Assembly (NCBI GenBank): GCA_964372115.1 | Contig: CAYJPN010000002.1 | Span: 124,001-188,000, forward strand | Reading direction: 5' to 3' | From: CG2-30-36-16 sp964372115 | GTDB lineage: Bacteria > Bacteroidota > Ignavibacteria > Ignavibacteriales > Ignavibacteriaceae | DNA: 64,000 nt | Part shown: piece after piece, positions 35,665-44,793 of the stretch | How the letters are laid out: every line of letters begins with the position of its first letter | How positions within the stretch are numbered: position 1 is the stretch's first letter | Position numbers and translations under genes: made by a program | The notes under the pieces: generated by a model | Database searches by the model: none | What the model was told of the DNA's origin: nothing | The model's input: only the letters and a program-made list of their open reading frames with translations

Positions 35665-36123
35665 GTGATTGAAAAGATTGCGCTAAAATTTAAAAGATTA
35701 AATAACAATTTTGAAGACCTGGAATTACCTGGGTACGCTACTGCAGAAAGCGCGGGTATGGATATAAGAGCGGCAGTAAAAGATGAAATTGTTTTGGAAG
35801 GGGGCAAAGTTGTTTTGGTACCAACAAATCTTTCCGCGGAAATTCCCGCAGGTTATGAATTACAGGTGCGCCCGCGTAGCGGACTTGCGGCAAAGTACTC
35901 AATTGGAATTTTGAACTCCCCGGGCACTATTGATTCCGATTACCGGGGAGAAATAAAAATTATTTTAATGAATTTTGGTGAAGAAAATTTTATTGTAAAA
36001 AGAGGCGAAAGAATAGCTCAACTTGTTCTTTCAAAAGTTTACCACGCGCAAATTGAAGAAGTTAAAGAGCTTAGAGATAGCAAACGGGGCGGCGGTGGTT
36101 TTGGACATACAGGGCGCAGTTAA
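35665..36123 (+). CDS. dut: dUTP diphosphatase
   Basis: Dut hydrolyses dUTP to dUMP, keeping uracil out of DNA and feeding thymidylate synthesis. The 152-residue trimeric-type enzyme shows the five motifs: AGMDIRA, RPRSGLA, GTIDSDYRGEI, RIAQLVL and the Gly-rich C-terminal arm GGGGFGHTGRS. The frame is open to a TTG at 35647, but GGAGA (35653-35657) sits seven bases before the GTG at 35665, which also gives the normal N-terminus, so I use the GTG. Confidence 0.96.
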   Translation: MIEKIALKFKRLNNNFEDLELPGYATAESAGMDIRAAVKDEIVLEGGKVVLVPTNLSAEIPAGYELQVRPRSGLAAKYSIGILNSPGTIDSDYRGEIKIILMNFGEENFIVKRGERIAQLVLSKVYHAQIEEVKELRDSKRGGGGFGHTGRS

Positions 36124-36191
36124 AATTTTATTTCTCAAATAAAATCCTTAAAAAAATAATTTGCATTTACTCCGTATAATTTTTTAATATT

Positions 36192-36206
36192 GTTATGCGT
36201 CATAAC
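36192..36206. promoter_or_regulatory. palindrome upstream of dnaE
   Basis: GTTATG and CATAAC flank a CGT centre, a perfect 6-bp inverted repeat 44 bases before the dnaE start, and TATAAT lies just upstream (36175-36180). It could be an operator, but no regulator is known to me for this site. Confidence 0.35.
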
Positions 36207-36249
36207 GCAATTCACTACAAGCTAACTTAATTAAAATTGAAATTTTTGA

Positions 36250-39200
36250 ATGTCGGATTTCGTACATCTTCATAATCATACACATTATAGTTTACAGGAC
36301 GGCGCCTGCACGGTGGAGTCGCTTATCGGCGCCGCAAAAAAACATAACATGCACGCTGTTGCATTAACCGACCACGGGGTTATGTATGGCGCCGCCGAGT
36401 TTTACAAAAAAGCGACAAAAGAAGGCATCAAACCAATAATAGGCATGGAGGCTTATGTTGTTACCGAGGGTTCGAGAAAAGACAGGGGCAGAACCGAAGA
36501 CAGTGAAGGTAAAAAAAAGAAACCGTACAATCATTTAATTCTACTCGCAAAAAACAAACAGGGGTATAAAAATTTATCAAAACTTTCCACTTTCGGACAC
36601 ACCGAGGGTTTTTATTATCGACCCCGCGTTGATGTTGAGCTTCTTAGAAAATACAGCGAAGGTTTAATTTGTACTTCCGCTTGCGCAGGCGGCGTAGTTG
36701 CTGTTCATCTCGTAAACGGTAATTACCAAAAAGCAAAACAGGCAGCTATAACATATAAAGAAATTTTCGGAGATGATTTTTATCTCGAAATTCAGGACCA
36801 TGGAATGGATGTGGATATTCCGGTTTTGGAAGGAATGCCAAAGCTTTCAAAGGAACTCGGCATAAAATTAGTCGCTACAAACGACTGCCATTACATTGAG
36901 CAGGAACATGCGATAGCTCATAATATTTTGCTTTTGCTATCGGACAAAAACGGCGCGGATTACAACAAACTTCGATACGGCACCGATCAGATTTATTTTA
37001 AGTCTGCCGATGAAATGAAAACTCTCTTCAAAAATTACAAAGAAGCAATTGACAACACTCTTGAAATTGAAGAGAAGATAAATTTAAACCTCGATTTTGA
37101 AGGACACCATTACCCTGTTTTCCCGATACCCGAAGACTCACCGGCTAAAACACTTGATGACTATTTTGAACTGCTTGCGCGCGAAGGCGTTAAAAAAAGA
37201 TTTGAACAAATAACACCCGAAATTGAAGAGCGGTTGGATTATGAAATTGATACAATAAAAAAAATGGGTTTTTCAGGTTACTTTTTGATTGTTCAGGATT
37301 TTATAAATGCTTCACGCGAGATGAATATTTCAGTCGGTCCCGGTAGAGGCAGCGCCGCCGGAAGCCTTGTTGCTTACACATTGGGTATAACCAATATCGA
37401 TCCTCTTAAATATGATTTGTTGTTCGAAAGATTTTTAAACCCGGCGCGTAAATCGATGCCCGATATTGACGTTGATTTTGCCGATGACAAACGCGGTGAT
37501 GTAATTGAGTATGTGCGTCAGAAATATGGTTCCGAATGCGTTAGCCAGATTATTACTTTTAACCGTCTTTCTTCAAAAGCTGTTTTGAGAGATGTTGCCC
37601 GCGTTCTAAAAATACCTATTGCCACGGTTAACGGAATTACAAAACATATTCCATCAAAATTCGGAAAAGTTTTTACAATAAGTCAGGCGCTTGATGAAGT
37701 GCAAGAACTAAAATGGGTGAAGGAATCTAAAGACCCGTTGATTTTAAATCTTATAAAGTACGGAAAAGTGCTTGAGGGAATGAACCGCAACTCTTCCAAA
37801 CATGCCGCCGGTGTGGTTATTACCCCCGGTGACGTTAGCGATTACGTTCCTTTATCATCACCACAGGGACAAACTGATATTGTAACACAATACAATATGA
37901 AAGAGATTGAAGGCGCCGGACTGCTAAAGATGGACTTTCTTGGACTTCGCACTCTTACCATTATTCAAGATGCATTGGAGATAATTAAAAAAAGTCACGG
38001 TGTAGAGATTGACATTGATGACGTACCACTTGATGACGGGGAAACTTTTCAACTATTTTCTAAGGGACAAACAACCGGTGTGTTTCAGTTTGAAAGCGCC
38101 CCGATGCGCGAATACCTTAAAAGGTTAAAACCCGAAAGTTTAAAAGACCTTTCTGCGATGAACGCTCTTTACCGCCCCGGTCCGATGGAGTTTATTGATG
38201 ATTTTATCGATCGGAAATTCGGACGTAAAGAAGTAATTTATATGCACCCGCTGCTCGAACCAATTTTAAAAGAAACCCACGGCATTATAGTTTACCAGGA
38301 GCAGGTAATCCAAATTGCAAATAAAGTCGGTGGTATGAGTTTAGCCGAAGCGGATAATCTGCGCCGCGCGATGGGTAAAAAAGATTTAAAAACAATGGCT
38401 GAACAAAAAGTAAAATTTGTTCATGGTTCGGTTGAAAAAGGAATTTCGGAAAAAGCCGCGACGGAAATTTTTGACGCGATTGATAAATTTGCAAACTATG
38501 GTTTTAACAAGAGCCATGCGGTTGCATATAGTTTTGTCGCTTACCAAACCGCTTATTTAAAAGCTCATTACCCGGCAGAATTTCTTGCCGCAAACTTAAC
38601 GAATGAATTTGGAAACACCGATAAAGTAACCACATTTTTAGAAGACTGCCGCAAACTTAAAATAGAAGTTCTTCCGCCCGATGTAAACAAACCCTCTGTT
38701 TATTTTGATGTTGAAAATAAAAAAATCCGGTTCGGTATGTCGGCAATTAAAAATGTAGGAGTTACCGCTGTTGAAGAAATAATACGCAGCCGGCAAAAAT
38801 TAGAGCGCAGCTATACAAGCATTTTCGATTTTTGCGCCAACACCGATACACGCACAGTAAATAAACGCGCACTCGAAGGTTTGGTACTTGCCGGAGCATT
38901 TGACTCAATAGATAAAGATAGGGCTAAATTATTTGCATCGGTTGAAGACGCTCTTGAGTTCGGGCATAAAATTCAAAACTCAAAACTCGCTGTTGAAAAT
39001 AGTCTGTTCGGCGGAATGGAAGAGGAAGTAAAAATAACGGAGCCAGCATTTAAAAATGTTGAACCCTGGGATGAGCGTGAAATGCTTGCCAGGGAGAGGG
39101 AAGTGATTGGCTTCTACGTAACCGGTCATCCGCTTCGTCCTTACGAAATTGATTACCTCTCATTTTCTACAATTCACCTCGGTGAAACAGAAAAATTAGA

Positions 39201-39708
39201 AAACATGGATACCGTGCGCGCATGCGGCGTTGTTACTTCATTAAAAACAAAAATTGATAAATCGAACCGCACCATGGCATTTTTTACATTAGATGATTTT
39301 TCAGGCTCGTGCGAAGCTCTTATGTTTTCCAGTACTTTTGAAAAATACGGCGAGTTTGTAAAAGAAGAAGAATGCGTTTTTATTTTGGGCAAACCCGAAA
39401 GCAGCGGCGATGCAATTAAATTGCATATTGAAGAAGTGATGCCGATAAAAAAAGCACGCAGCCGATTTGCTCAGAGTGTAAAAATTGTTTTAGAGAATGA
39501 CAATTATTCTGTTGATAAAATTACCGCTATAAAAAAAATAATAAAAAAATATCCGGGCAATCTTCCCGTCTACCTTCATCTTTTTAACAGCGGCGCGCGC
39601 GCGCGTGTATTTTTTTTAGAAGAACTCAAAGTTAAAATAACCGATAAGTTCATCGAAGAGATAAAAAAACTCCTCGGCGAAGAATCACTCGCATTTAACC
39701 AAAAGTAA
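36250..39708 (+). CDS. dnaE: DNA polymerase III subunit alpha
   Basis: Replicative polymerase subunit, 1,152 residues, full length. The N-terminal PHP domain keeps likely metal ligands (HLHNHTHYS, LTDHG, GMEAYV, NDCHY), unlike E. coli DnaE, where several are lost; it may be an active phosphoesterase or proofreading site. The C-family core has GRGSAAGSLVAY and PDIDVDF with catalytic Asp405 and Asp407. A tandem HhH and an OB-fold (VRACGVVTSLKTK) follow. ENSLF at 916-920 resembles the beta-clamp-binding motif QxxLF. It appears to be transcribed alone, with 126 bases free upstream. Confidence 0.97.
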   Translation: MSDFVHLHNHTHYSLQDGACTVESLIGAAKKHNMHAVALTDHGVMYGAAEFYKKATKEGIKPIIGMEAYVVTEGSRKDRGRTEDSEGKKKKPYNHLILLAKNKQGYKNLSKLSTFGHTEGFYYRPRVDVELLRKYSEGLICTSACAGGVVAVHLVNGNYQKAKQAAITYKEIFGDDFYLEIQDHGMDVDIPVLEGMPKLSKELGIKLVATNDCHYIEQEHAIAHNILLLLSDKNGADYNKLRYGTDQIYFKSADEMKTLFKNYKEAIDNTLEIEEKINLNLDFEGHHYPVFPIPEDSPAKTLDDYFELLAREGVKKRFEQITPEIEERLDYEIDTIKKMGFSGYFLIVQDFINASREMNISVGPGRGSAAGSLVAYTLGITNIDPLKYDLLFERFLNPARKSMPDIDVDFADDKRGDVIEYVRQKYGSECVSQIITFNRLSSKAVLRDVARVLKIPIATVNGITKHIPSKFGKVFTISQALDEVQELKWVKESKDPLILNLIKYGKVLEGMNRNSSKHAAGVVITPGDVSDYVPLSSPQGQTDIVTQYNMKEIEGAGLLKMDFLGLRTLTIIQDALEIIKKSHGVEIDIDDVPLDDGETFQLFSKGQTTGVFQFESAPMREYLKRLKPESLKDLSAMNALYRPGPMEFIDDFIDRKFGRKEVIYMHPLLEPILKETHGIIVYQEQVIQIANKVGGMSLAEADNLRRAMGKKDLKTMAEQKVKFVHGSVEKGISEKAATEIFDAIDKFANYGFNKSHAVAYSFVAYQTAYLKAHYPAEFLAANLTNEFGNTDKVTTFLEDCRKLKIEVLPPDVNKPSVYFDVENKKIRFGMSAIKNVGVTAVEEIIRSRQKLERSYTSIFDFCANTDTRTVNKRALEGLVLAGAFDSIDKDRAKLFASVEDALEFGHKIQNSKLAVENSLFGGMEEEVKITEPAFKNVEPWDEREMLAREREVIGFYVTGHPLRPYEIDYLSFSTIHLGETEKLENMDTVRACGVVTSLKTKIDKSNRTMAFFTLDDFSGSCEALMFSSTFEKYGEFVKEEECVFILGKPESSGDAIKLHIEEVMPIKKARSRFAQSVKIVLENDNYSVDKITAIKKIIKKYPGNLPVYLHLFNSGARARVFFLEELKVKITDKFIEEIKKLLGEESLAFNQK

Positions 39709-39880
39709 TATTTTTGCCGGCTCAAATTTTTTTACTTCGCGGCAGCGTAGGTTGAATAAGCCTGTTAAATATTTTTGATAAATAAATTATTTTTTGAAAA
39801 ATGCATTATTGTTTAACAAGTATCAATTTTGTATTATTATCACTCAATTTTATGTGGAATAGTTAAGGACTGTATTTTTG

Positions 39881-40708
39881 ATGAGCGAAAATGAGAATAA
39901 TAAATATTGGGCACTTATACTCGGCGCGTCTTCCGGTTTCGGTGAGGCTACCGCGTTAAAACTTGCCTCGGATGGTTTTAATATAATCGGTATCCACCTC
40001 GATCGTCAGGCAACTATGCCGAATGTTGAACGAATTGTTCAGCAGATAAAAACATCGGGCAGGCAGGTAAAATTTTATAACGCGAATGCCGCCGATGCAG
40101 TAAAACGTGAAGAAATTTTGGATGAATTAAAAAAAGAATTTGAAGATAAACAGGTTATTAAAGTGCTGATGCATTCGCTGGCATTCGGAACATTAAAGCC
40201 ATTTGTCCCCAATGAAAATGAAACTGCTATAAACAGAGCACAAATGGAAATGACGCTCGATGTTATGGCGCACTCGCTTGTATATTGGACCCAAAGCCTT
40301 GTTGCTCACAATTTACTTACGGATAAAGCCAGAATATTTGCAATGACAAGTTCCGGCAGCCATGCGGCAATACCATATTACGGCGCTGTTTCCGCAGCTA
40401 AAGCAGCGCTCGAATCGCATGTGCGCCAGCTTTCTGTTGAACTTGGTTATAAAAAGGTAAGTGTTAATTCAATAATGGCAGGTGTTACAGATACTCCGGC
40501 GTTAAGAAAAATTCCCGGCAACGTAGCAATGATAGAAGTTGCCAAAAGAAAAAATCCGCAGGGCAGGTTAACCTTACCCGAAGATGTTGCAAAAGTAATT
40601 TCGCTTTTATGTAAAGACGGCGGCGAATGGATATCAGGCGGATTGATACATGCAGACGGTGGAGAAGACGTTGTCAATTATGTTGGTCAGGGCGGCGAAA
40701 CTCTCTAA
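39881..40708 (+). CDS. enoyl-ACP reductase-like SDR (FabL/FabI type)
   Basis: A 275-residue short-chain dehydrogenase. GASSGFGEATALKLA is the NAD(P)-binding turn, HSLAFG the segment after strand 4, and Tyr167-x6-Lys174 (YGAVSAAK) the active-site spacing of enoyl-ACP reductases rather than the YxxxK of ordinary SDRs. The HVRQLSVELG that follows fits FabL/FabI. It would perform the last reduction of the fatty-acid elongation cycle. I use the ATG at 39881; a TTG directly before it is in frame. Whether it is the cell's main enoyl reductase cannot be seen from this window. Confidence 0.82.
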   Translation: MSENENNKYWALILGASSGFGEATALKLASDGFNIIGIHLDRQATMPNVERIVQQIKTSGRQVKFYNANAADAVKREEILDELKKEFEDKQVIKVLMHSLAFGTLKPFVPNENETAINRAQMEMTLDVMAHSLVYWTQSLVAHNLLTDKARIFAMTSSGSHAAIPYYGAVSAAKAALESHVRQLSVELGYKKVSVNSIMAGVTDTPALRKIPGNVAMIEVAKRKNPQGRLTLPEDVAKVISLLCKDGGEWISGGLIHADGGEDVVNYVGQGGETL

Positions 40709-40737
40709 TTTAAACAATAAAATTTTACGGAAATAAA

Positions 40738-41058
40738 ATGAAACCAGTTACTTTTACAGATGAAACTTTTGAAGCAGATGTTATCAACTCAGAATTGCCG
40801 GTACTTATTGATTTTTGGGCTGTATGGTGCGGACCGTGCAAAATGATTGCCCCGATTGTTGAAGAACTTGCCGGTGAGTATGAAGGTAAAGCAAAAATCG
40901 GAAAACTTGATGTTGATGAAAATCAGCAGACGGCTATAAAATATGGTGTAAGAAGCATCCCCACCCTTTTAATTTTTAAAGGCGGAGTAGTGGTAGATAC
41001 TATTATCGGCGCTGTTCCGAAGGCGCAAATAGTTCAAAAATTAAAAGCCGCGCTTTAA
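40738..41058 (+). CDS. trxA: thioredoxin
   Basis: Cytoplasmic disulfide reductase of 106 residues with the active site WCGPCK (Trp30-Cys31-Gly32-Pro33-Cys34), the buried DFWA strand and the cis-proline stretch RSIPTLLIFKGG. Length and motifs are those of a standard thioredoxin. It starts 29 bases after the enoyl reductase stop and is probably cotranscribed with it. Confidence 0.96.
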   Translation: MKPVTFTDETFEADVINSELPVLIDFWAVWCGPCKMIAPIVEELAGEYEGKAKIGKLDVDENQQTAIKYGVRSIPTLLIFKGGVVVDTIIGAVPKAQIVQKLKAAL

Positions 41059-41609
41059 TTTTACAATAAAATAGAATTTTTTTTTTATTCTGAATCTCGG
41101 GATATAATAGAAAATGTTTAAATTATTTCAGAATAATTGTTATTGAAAAGGGTTATTTGCCCGGAAATATCTTTCGGTTTATTTATGAAAGATTTTATTT
41201 CTGTCAGTTTTTAGAGCGATTATTTTAGCAAATAGTAAATAGAAGATGTTAATTATAGCTAATGAAATTAGGGGTAATAGCCATGTTCGATATAACAATT
41301 ATTGTTGATTGTAGTAAAATTATTCATTCATCGTTTTATAGATTAACGGTATCGCGGCAGTATCAACGGCGAAAATTTATTTTAAGTGGTTTTTTAGTTA
41401 CTTGACAAGTAAAAAAAAAAAACGTAATTATCGGTTAAATAAAAGCTAAAAAAATACTTGACAAAAAAAATAGCTTGTAGTATTTTGACACGGTCTTTAG
41501 ATTTAACATTAATATAACAAGAGGAAAGCTTGTTTTTGAGTTAGATATTAAATTGGCTGTTTCTCGTATTAACAATAATCAATTCACTCACATTCATAGG
41601 AGAGCAATT
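41059..41609. other. 550-bp non-coding region before the envelope cassette
   Basis: No coding sequence is supported. It holds two TTGACA elements (41402-41407 and 41458-41463), the second in a near-consensus promoter, runs of A, and a leader of about 117 nt ending in a strong AGGAGA ribosome binding site before the ATG at 41610. I see no known riboswitch or tRNA. Confidence 0.6.
41458..41486 (+). promoter_or_regulatory. consensus-like promoter of the T9SS-exported protein gene
   Basis: TTGACA (41458-41463) is followed after 17 bases by TATTTT (41481-41486). A second TTGACA at 41402 with a weaker TAATTA after 17 bases may be a tandem start. High expression of the exported protein would fit. 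Confidence 0.6.
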
Positions 41610-43880
41610 ATGCTTAAACGTGTTTTTACATTATGTACACTTTTATTGTTTGCTTCCGGTATGCTTTTAGCACAGAACAATTATGTGCTAACCCCATCCG
41701 GTAAGATGTACAAAGACAATGAAGTAAAAAGAATATCTTCAAAGTTGGTACCTCACGTTGCCACATCCAAAACTGCCCCGGCAAATGTTCTTGGCGCACC
41801 GGATACTTTGGAGTACAGAAGTTTGTTCCCGGCATCGGGTAACTCAAACTTCGGTTTCTTTTCGAGAGACATTGGTGTTCAGTGGTTTGTTGCACCTACT
41901 CAAATTAAAGTTCTAGCGGTAGGTTTTACCCCTTACGAAAACACTGACGGCGCCGGCGCCGAAATTAAAATTGTAAAATTCGGCTGGACGAAAGACCAGC
42001 TTGATACAGCCGCTGTTAGAAACTGGGGATATTATCCTGCAGTTGGAAACAATTTTAACGACATTACCGGTTTTTATGATAACGCTGACCGTACAGGCGA
42101 CTGGGTAGACATTTCTAACCAGGGTGTTCCAAGTCCATTCGCTGAAGATATATGGAGTGACGGCGGACAAGGCGCCCCGATTGTTCCTGAGAATCCAGGC
42201 GGTGTTGGCGGTTATCAATGGGTTGAGATGAGCTTGTTAGCTTATGAACCTATTATTGAAGAAGGTGAAGTTTTTGGTGTTGTTATGAGCAACGTTGCTC
42301 CTAACCTTACATCAGGAACAACCGATCGTATTGGTATTTTTGCAGCTTCCCTTACCGATTTCGCCCACGCATGGAAATTTTATGCGAACGGTCGTCTTGT
42401 AACCGGTTCTAGCGGAGATATAGGCTGGTGGACAAGAGAATTTACATGGGATATGAAAGTTGCTGTTGAATTAATGGGCGATGTTCCTCCAACTATTTCT
42501 GACCTTTCACAGGTTTACAGTGGTTTATCCACAGCTCCTCAGTCTGTTAGCGCTACTATTACAGATGGCAACCCTTCAGGCGGTCCTTCTGGTGTAGCTT
42601 CTGCAAATATTCTATACACCATTGATGGTGTTACTAATAGCGTTGCGATGAGCAATACCTCGGGCGATCAATGGAGCGGTGAAATACCAGGACAATCACC
42701 CGGAACTAAAATTACTTATACAGTAGATGCTACGGACGTTCAAGGTAATTCGTCAACATCATTATCATCATTTAGTTATTTAGTTTTCAAACCTACACCT
42801 GGTTTCAAAACTCTTGTAGTATTTAATGGTTTTGATTTTAAAGCTACCGGTTATCCGCAGTCTTATTATTTTGGAATAGGCGACTATGCAAACTATAATA
42901 CACTTGAGTTTGATCATGACGTATGGGCTTACGGTCCTTTAACAACTGAATTAGTTAATTACTATACTAATATAGTTGAAATTTCAAGCTCACTTAACGG
43001 TCCTGCTGACTATAATGATGACGTCATCAGACCATGGCTTGCCGCTTCTCTTGATAATAATTATTTCCTCGCCGGGCAGGAATGGCTTGGTGCGAGAAAT
43101 GGTTATGTTAATCAGGATTTTGCTGCCGGCAGCTTTGAATATGATATTCTTGGTATTACACACAGCTATAATGACGTAAGTTATGCAGCCAGCACCGGTC
43201 AGGCATTACCTCAACGGTTATTCCCTATCGCAGGTGCTACATCATTGGGCGATTCATTGAATACAGCTTTTGTTGCTACAACAGCAGATTCATTGCAATA
43301 CGATCCTACATACGAATCAAGTGATGGAACTTCCAACTGGATGGATGTATATGACGTACTTAGCGATGTTACAGTTGACGTAAATGCTGAAACAAGAGGC
43401 ATTGATAACGTTGCGAACGTACAAATTTTACCGGCAGCTTCCCACAGAACATTAGCTGCAGGCAATAAAGTTGTCTATATGGCCTATGATCCTTTGTATG
43501 TAAATACTTCAGATCCTTACACATGGTTAGGTTTCTCAAATACGGCACCTCAGGTTCAAGCATTGTACTGGTTTGGCGCGGTTGTTGTTTCGGTTGAAGA
43601 TAACGGTACAGTACCGGGAACTTTCAACTTATCACAAAACTATCCTAATCCATTTAACCCGAGCACATTTATTGAGTTCTCAGTTGCCGAAAGAAGCAAC
43701 GTAACTCTAAAAATATATGATGTATTGGGCAGAGAGGTTGCAGCTTTAGTAAATGCTACTAAAGACGCAGGCAATTATAAAGTTAATTTCGATGCTTCAA
43801 AATTAGCGTCGGGCTTATATGTTTATACTTTGAATGCTGGTTCATTCACCTCTTCAAAGAAAATGATGCTACTTAAGTAG
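41610..43880 (+). CDS. secreted protein with T9SS type A sorting domain
   Basis: About 756 residues. The start at 41610 is set by AGGAGA upstream and by the signal peptide that follows (MLKRVFTLCTLLLFASGMLLAQ). The middle has an Ig-like stretch (near residues 290-385, VSATITDGNPSGGPSG to ITYTVDATDVQGN) and then a possible amidotransferase-like fold (TLVVFNGFDF, YYTNIVEISS, PWLAASLDNNYFLAGQEW). The last 80 residues are a sorting domain with LSQNYPNPFNPSTFIEFS, LKIYDVLGREVAAL and ASGLYVYTL, so the protein should cross the outer membrane by type IX secretion. The function is unknown. A clear terminator follows. Confidence 0.88.
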   Translation: MLKRVFTLCTLLLFASGMLLAQNNYVLTPSGKMYKDNEVKRISSKLVPHVATSKTAPANVLGAPDTLEYRSLFPASGNSNFGFFSRDIGVQWFVAPTQIKVLAVGFTPYENTDGAGAEIKIVKFGWTKDQLDTAAVRNWGYYPAVGNNFNDITGFYDNADRTGDWVDISNQGVPSPFAEDIWSDGGQGAPIVPENPGGVGGYQWVEMSLLAYEPIIEEGEVFGVVMSNVAPNLTSGTTDRIGIFAASLTDFAHAWKFYANGRLVTGSSGDIGWWTREFTWDMKVAVELMGDVPPTISDLSQVYSGLSTAPQSVSATITDGNPSGGPSGVASANILYTIDGVTNSVAMSNTSGDQWSGEIPGQSPGTKITYTVDATDVQGNSSTSLSSFSYLVFKPTPGFKTLVVFNGFDFKATGYPQSYYFGIGDYANYNTLEFDHDVWAYGPLTTELVNYYTNIVEISSSLNGPADYNDDVIRPWLAASLDNNYFLAGQEWLGARNGYVNQDFAAGSFEYDILGITHSYNDVSYAASTGQALPQRLFPIAGATSLGDSLNTAFVATTADSLQYDPTYESSDGTSNWMDVYDVLSDVTVDVNAETRGIDNVANVQILPAASHRTLAAGNKVVYMAYDPLYVNTSDPYTWLGFSNTAPQVQALYWFGAVVVSVEDNGTVPGTFNLSQNYPNPFNPSTFIEFSVAERSNVTLKIYDVLGREVAALVNATKDAGNYKVNFDASKLASGLYVYTLNAGSFTSSKKMMLLK

Positions 43881-43903
43881 TATAAACATTCCTAATTTAT
43901 CCG

Positions 43904-43945
43904 TTAGCTGTTCTGCCCTTTTAAAAGGGCAGCAGCTAATTTTTT
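43904..43945 (+). terminator. rho-independent terminator after the T9SS protein gene
   Basis: TTAGCTG and CTGCCCTTTT pair with AAAAGGGCAG and CAGCTAA, followed by TTTTTT. It lies 23 bases after the stop and separates this gene from the lipoprotein and receptor genes downstream. Confidence 0.9.
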
Positions 43946-44001
43946 AATTGGAGATACAAATCTGTTTCATAAATATCTTCACAAATTTAATGAGGTATGA
44001 G

Positions 44002-44778
44002 ATGCGGTTAACTTTTAAAGCAGGGATATTGTCCATGGCTTTATCTCTATTCAGTTTGACACTTGTCAGCTGTGTTGAGGAGCCGACAATTCCCCCTGTT
44101 ATAGATGCATTTTCCGAGGCTAGAATCGTAAATGTGTCCAGTAATGTTTCCCTAATGAAAGTTACAATTGACGGGAAAGTATTACATTCCACACTTAATG
44201 CTCTGAAATCAGGTTCAGCGTCGGAATATTTTGACATACACCCTGGTAAACGAGTGTTCGAAGTTTTTGATAGTACTAATACAAGTATTTATAAAAAAAC
44301 CATTGAAATTATTTCTTTCGATAGAACTACTATTGTTTTTGATGGTTTTTATTCACCTGATGAATTGGTAAGCACTTTTTCATATTTGGAAGTAGCCGAT
44401 GGGCTGGTATACGTTAGCCAGGCGCCAACTTCCGGTAACGCACACCTATTTTTTGTTAACGCAGCAGCAACGTTGGATACTTTAGAATCCATGGAATACG
44501 AAGTGAAAACATTCATTCCGGCAAGCGATACTGCAACTGTTGACACGATTTCAACAACTGCATTAGCTTTCGAAGGAACGTTTTCAGCAGGAAACGTTGC
44601 GCCAGGAAACTATACAGTTATTATTACCGGAGGCACTACATATAAAGACACCCTTAATCTCGGAAGTTTAACGGCTGGATATAAATATTATATGTTCTTA
44701 CATGGAAAACCAAATGATTTATCTATTTTTATAAATTCAGTGGTTCCTCCTCCCATTCGTTCAAGAGATTTGTTATAA
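44002..44778 (+). CDS. DUF4397-domain lipoprotein
   Basis: About 258 residues. A signal sequence ending in a lipobox (LTLVSC) marks it as a lipoprotein, probably periplasmic or at the outer membrane. The body has two related beta domains; SEARIVNVSSNVSLMKVTIDGK, GSASEYFDIHPGKRVFEVFD fits DUF4397, a family of unknown function often found on cell-surface proteins. I chose the Met at 44002; Met at 43990 or 43948 would only lengthen the n-region. It ends 15 bp before the TonB-dependent receptor gene and likely belongs to the same unit. Confidence 0.8.
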   Translation: MRLTFKAGILSMALSLFSLTLVSCVEEPTIPPVIDAFSEARIVNVSSNVSLMKVTIDGKVLHSTLNALKSGSASEYFDIHPGKRVFEVFDSTNTSIYKKTIEIISFDRTTIVFDGFYSPDELVSTFSYLEVADGLVYVSQAPTSGNAHLFFVNAAATLDTLESMEYEVKTFIPASDTATVDTISTTALAFEGTFSAGNVAPGNYTVIITGGTTYKDTLNLGSLTAGYKYYMFLHGKPNDLSIFINSVVPPPIRSRDLL

Positions 44779-44793
44779 AGGAGATAAGTAGTT

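Noticed and set aside
35647..36123. Longer dut from TTG at 35647
   Set aside because: It would overlap the flippase end by 17 bases, while the GTG at 35665 has a well-placed GGAGA.
43948..44778. Longer DUF4397 lipoprotein from 43948
   Set aside because: This start lies right behind the terminator T-tract and has no ribosome binding site. The later ATGs keep the lipoprotein signal intact.
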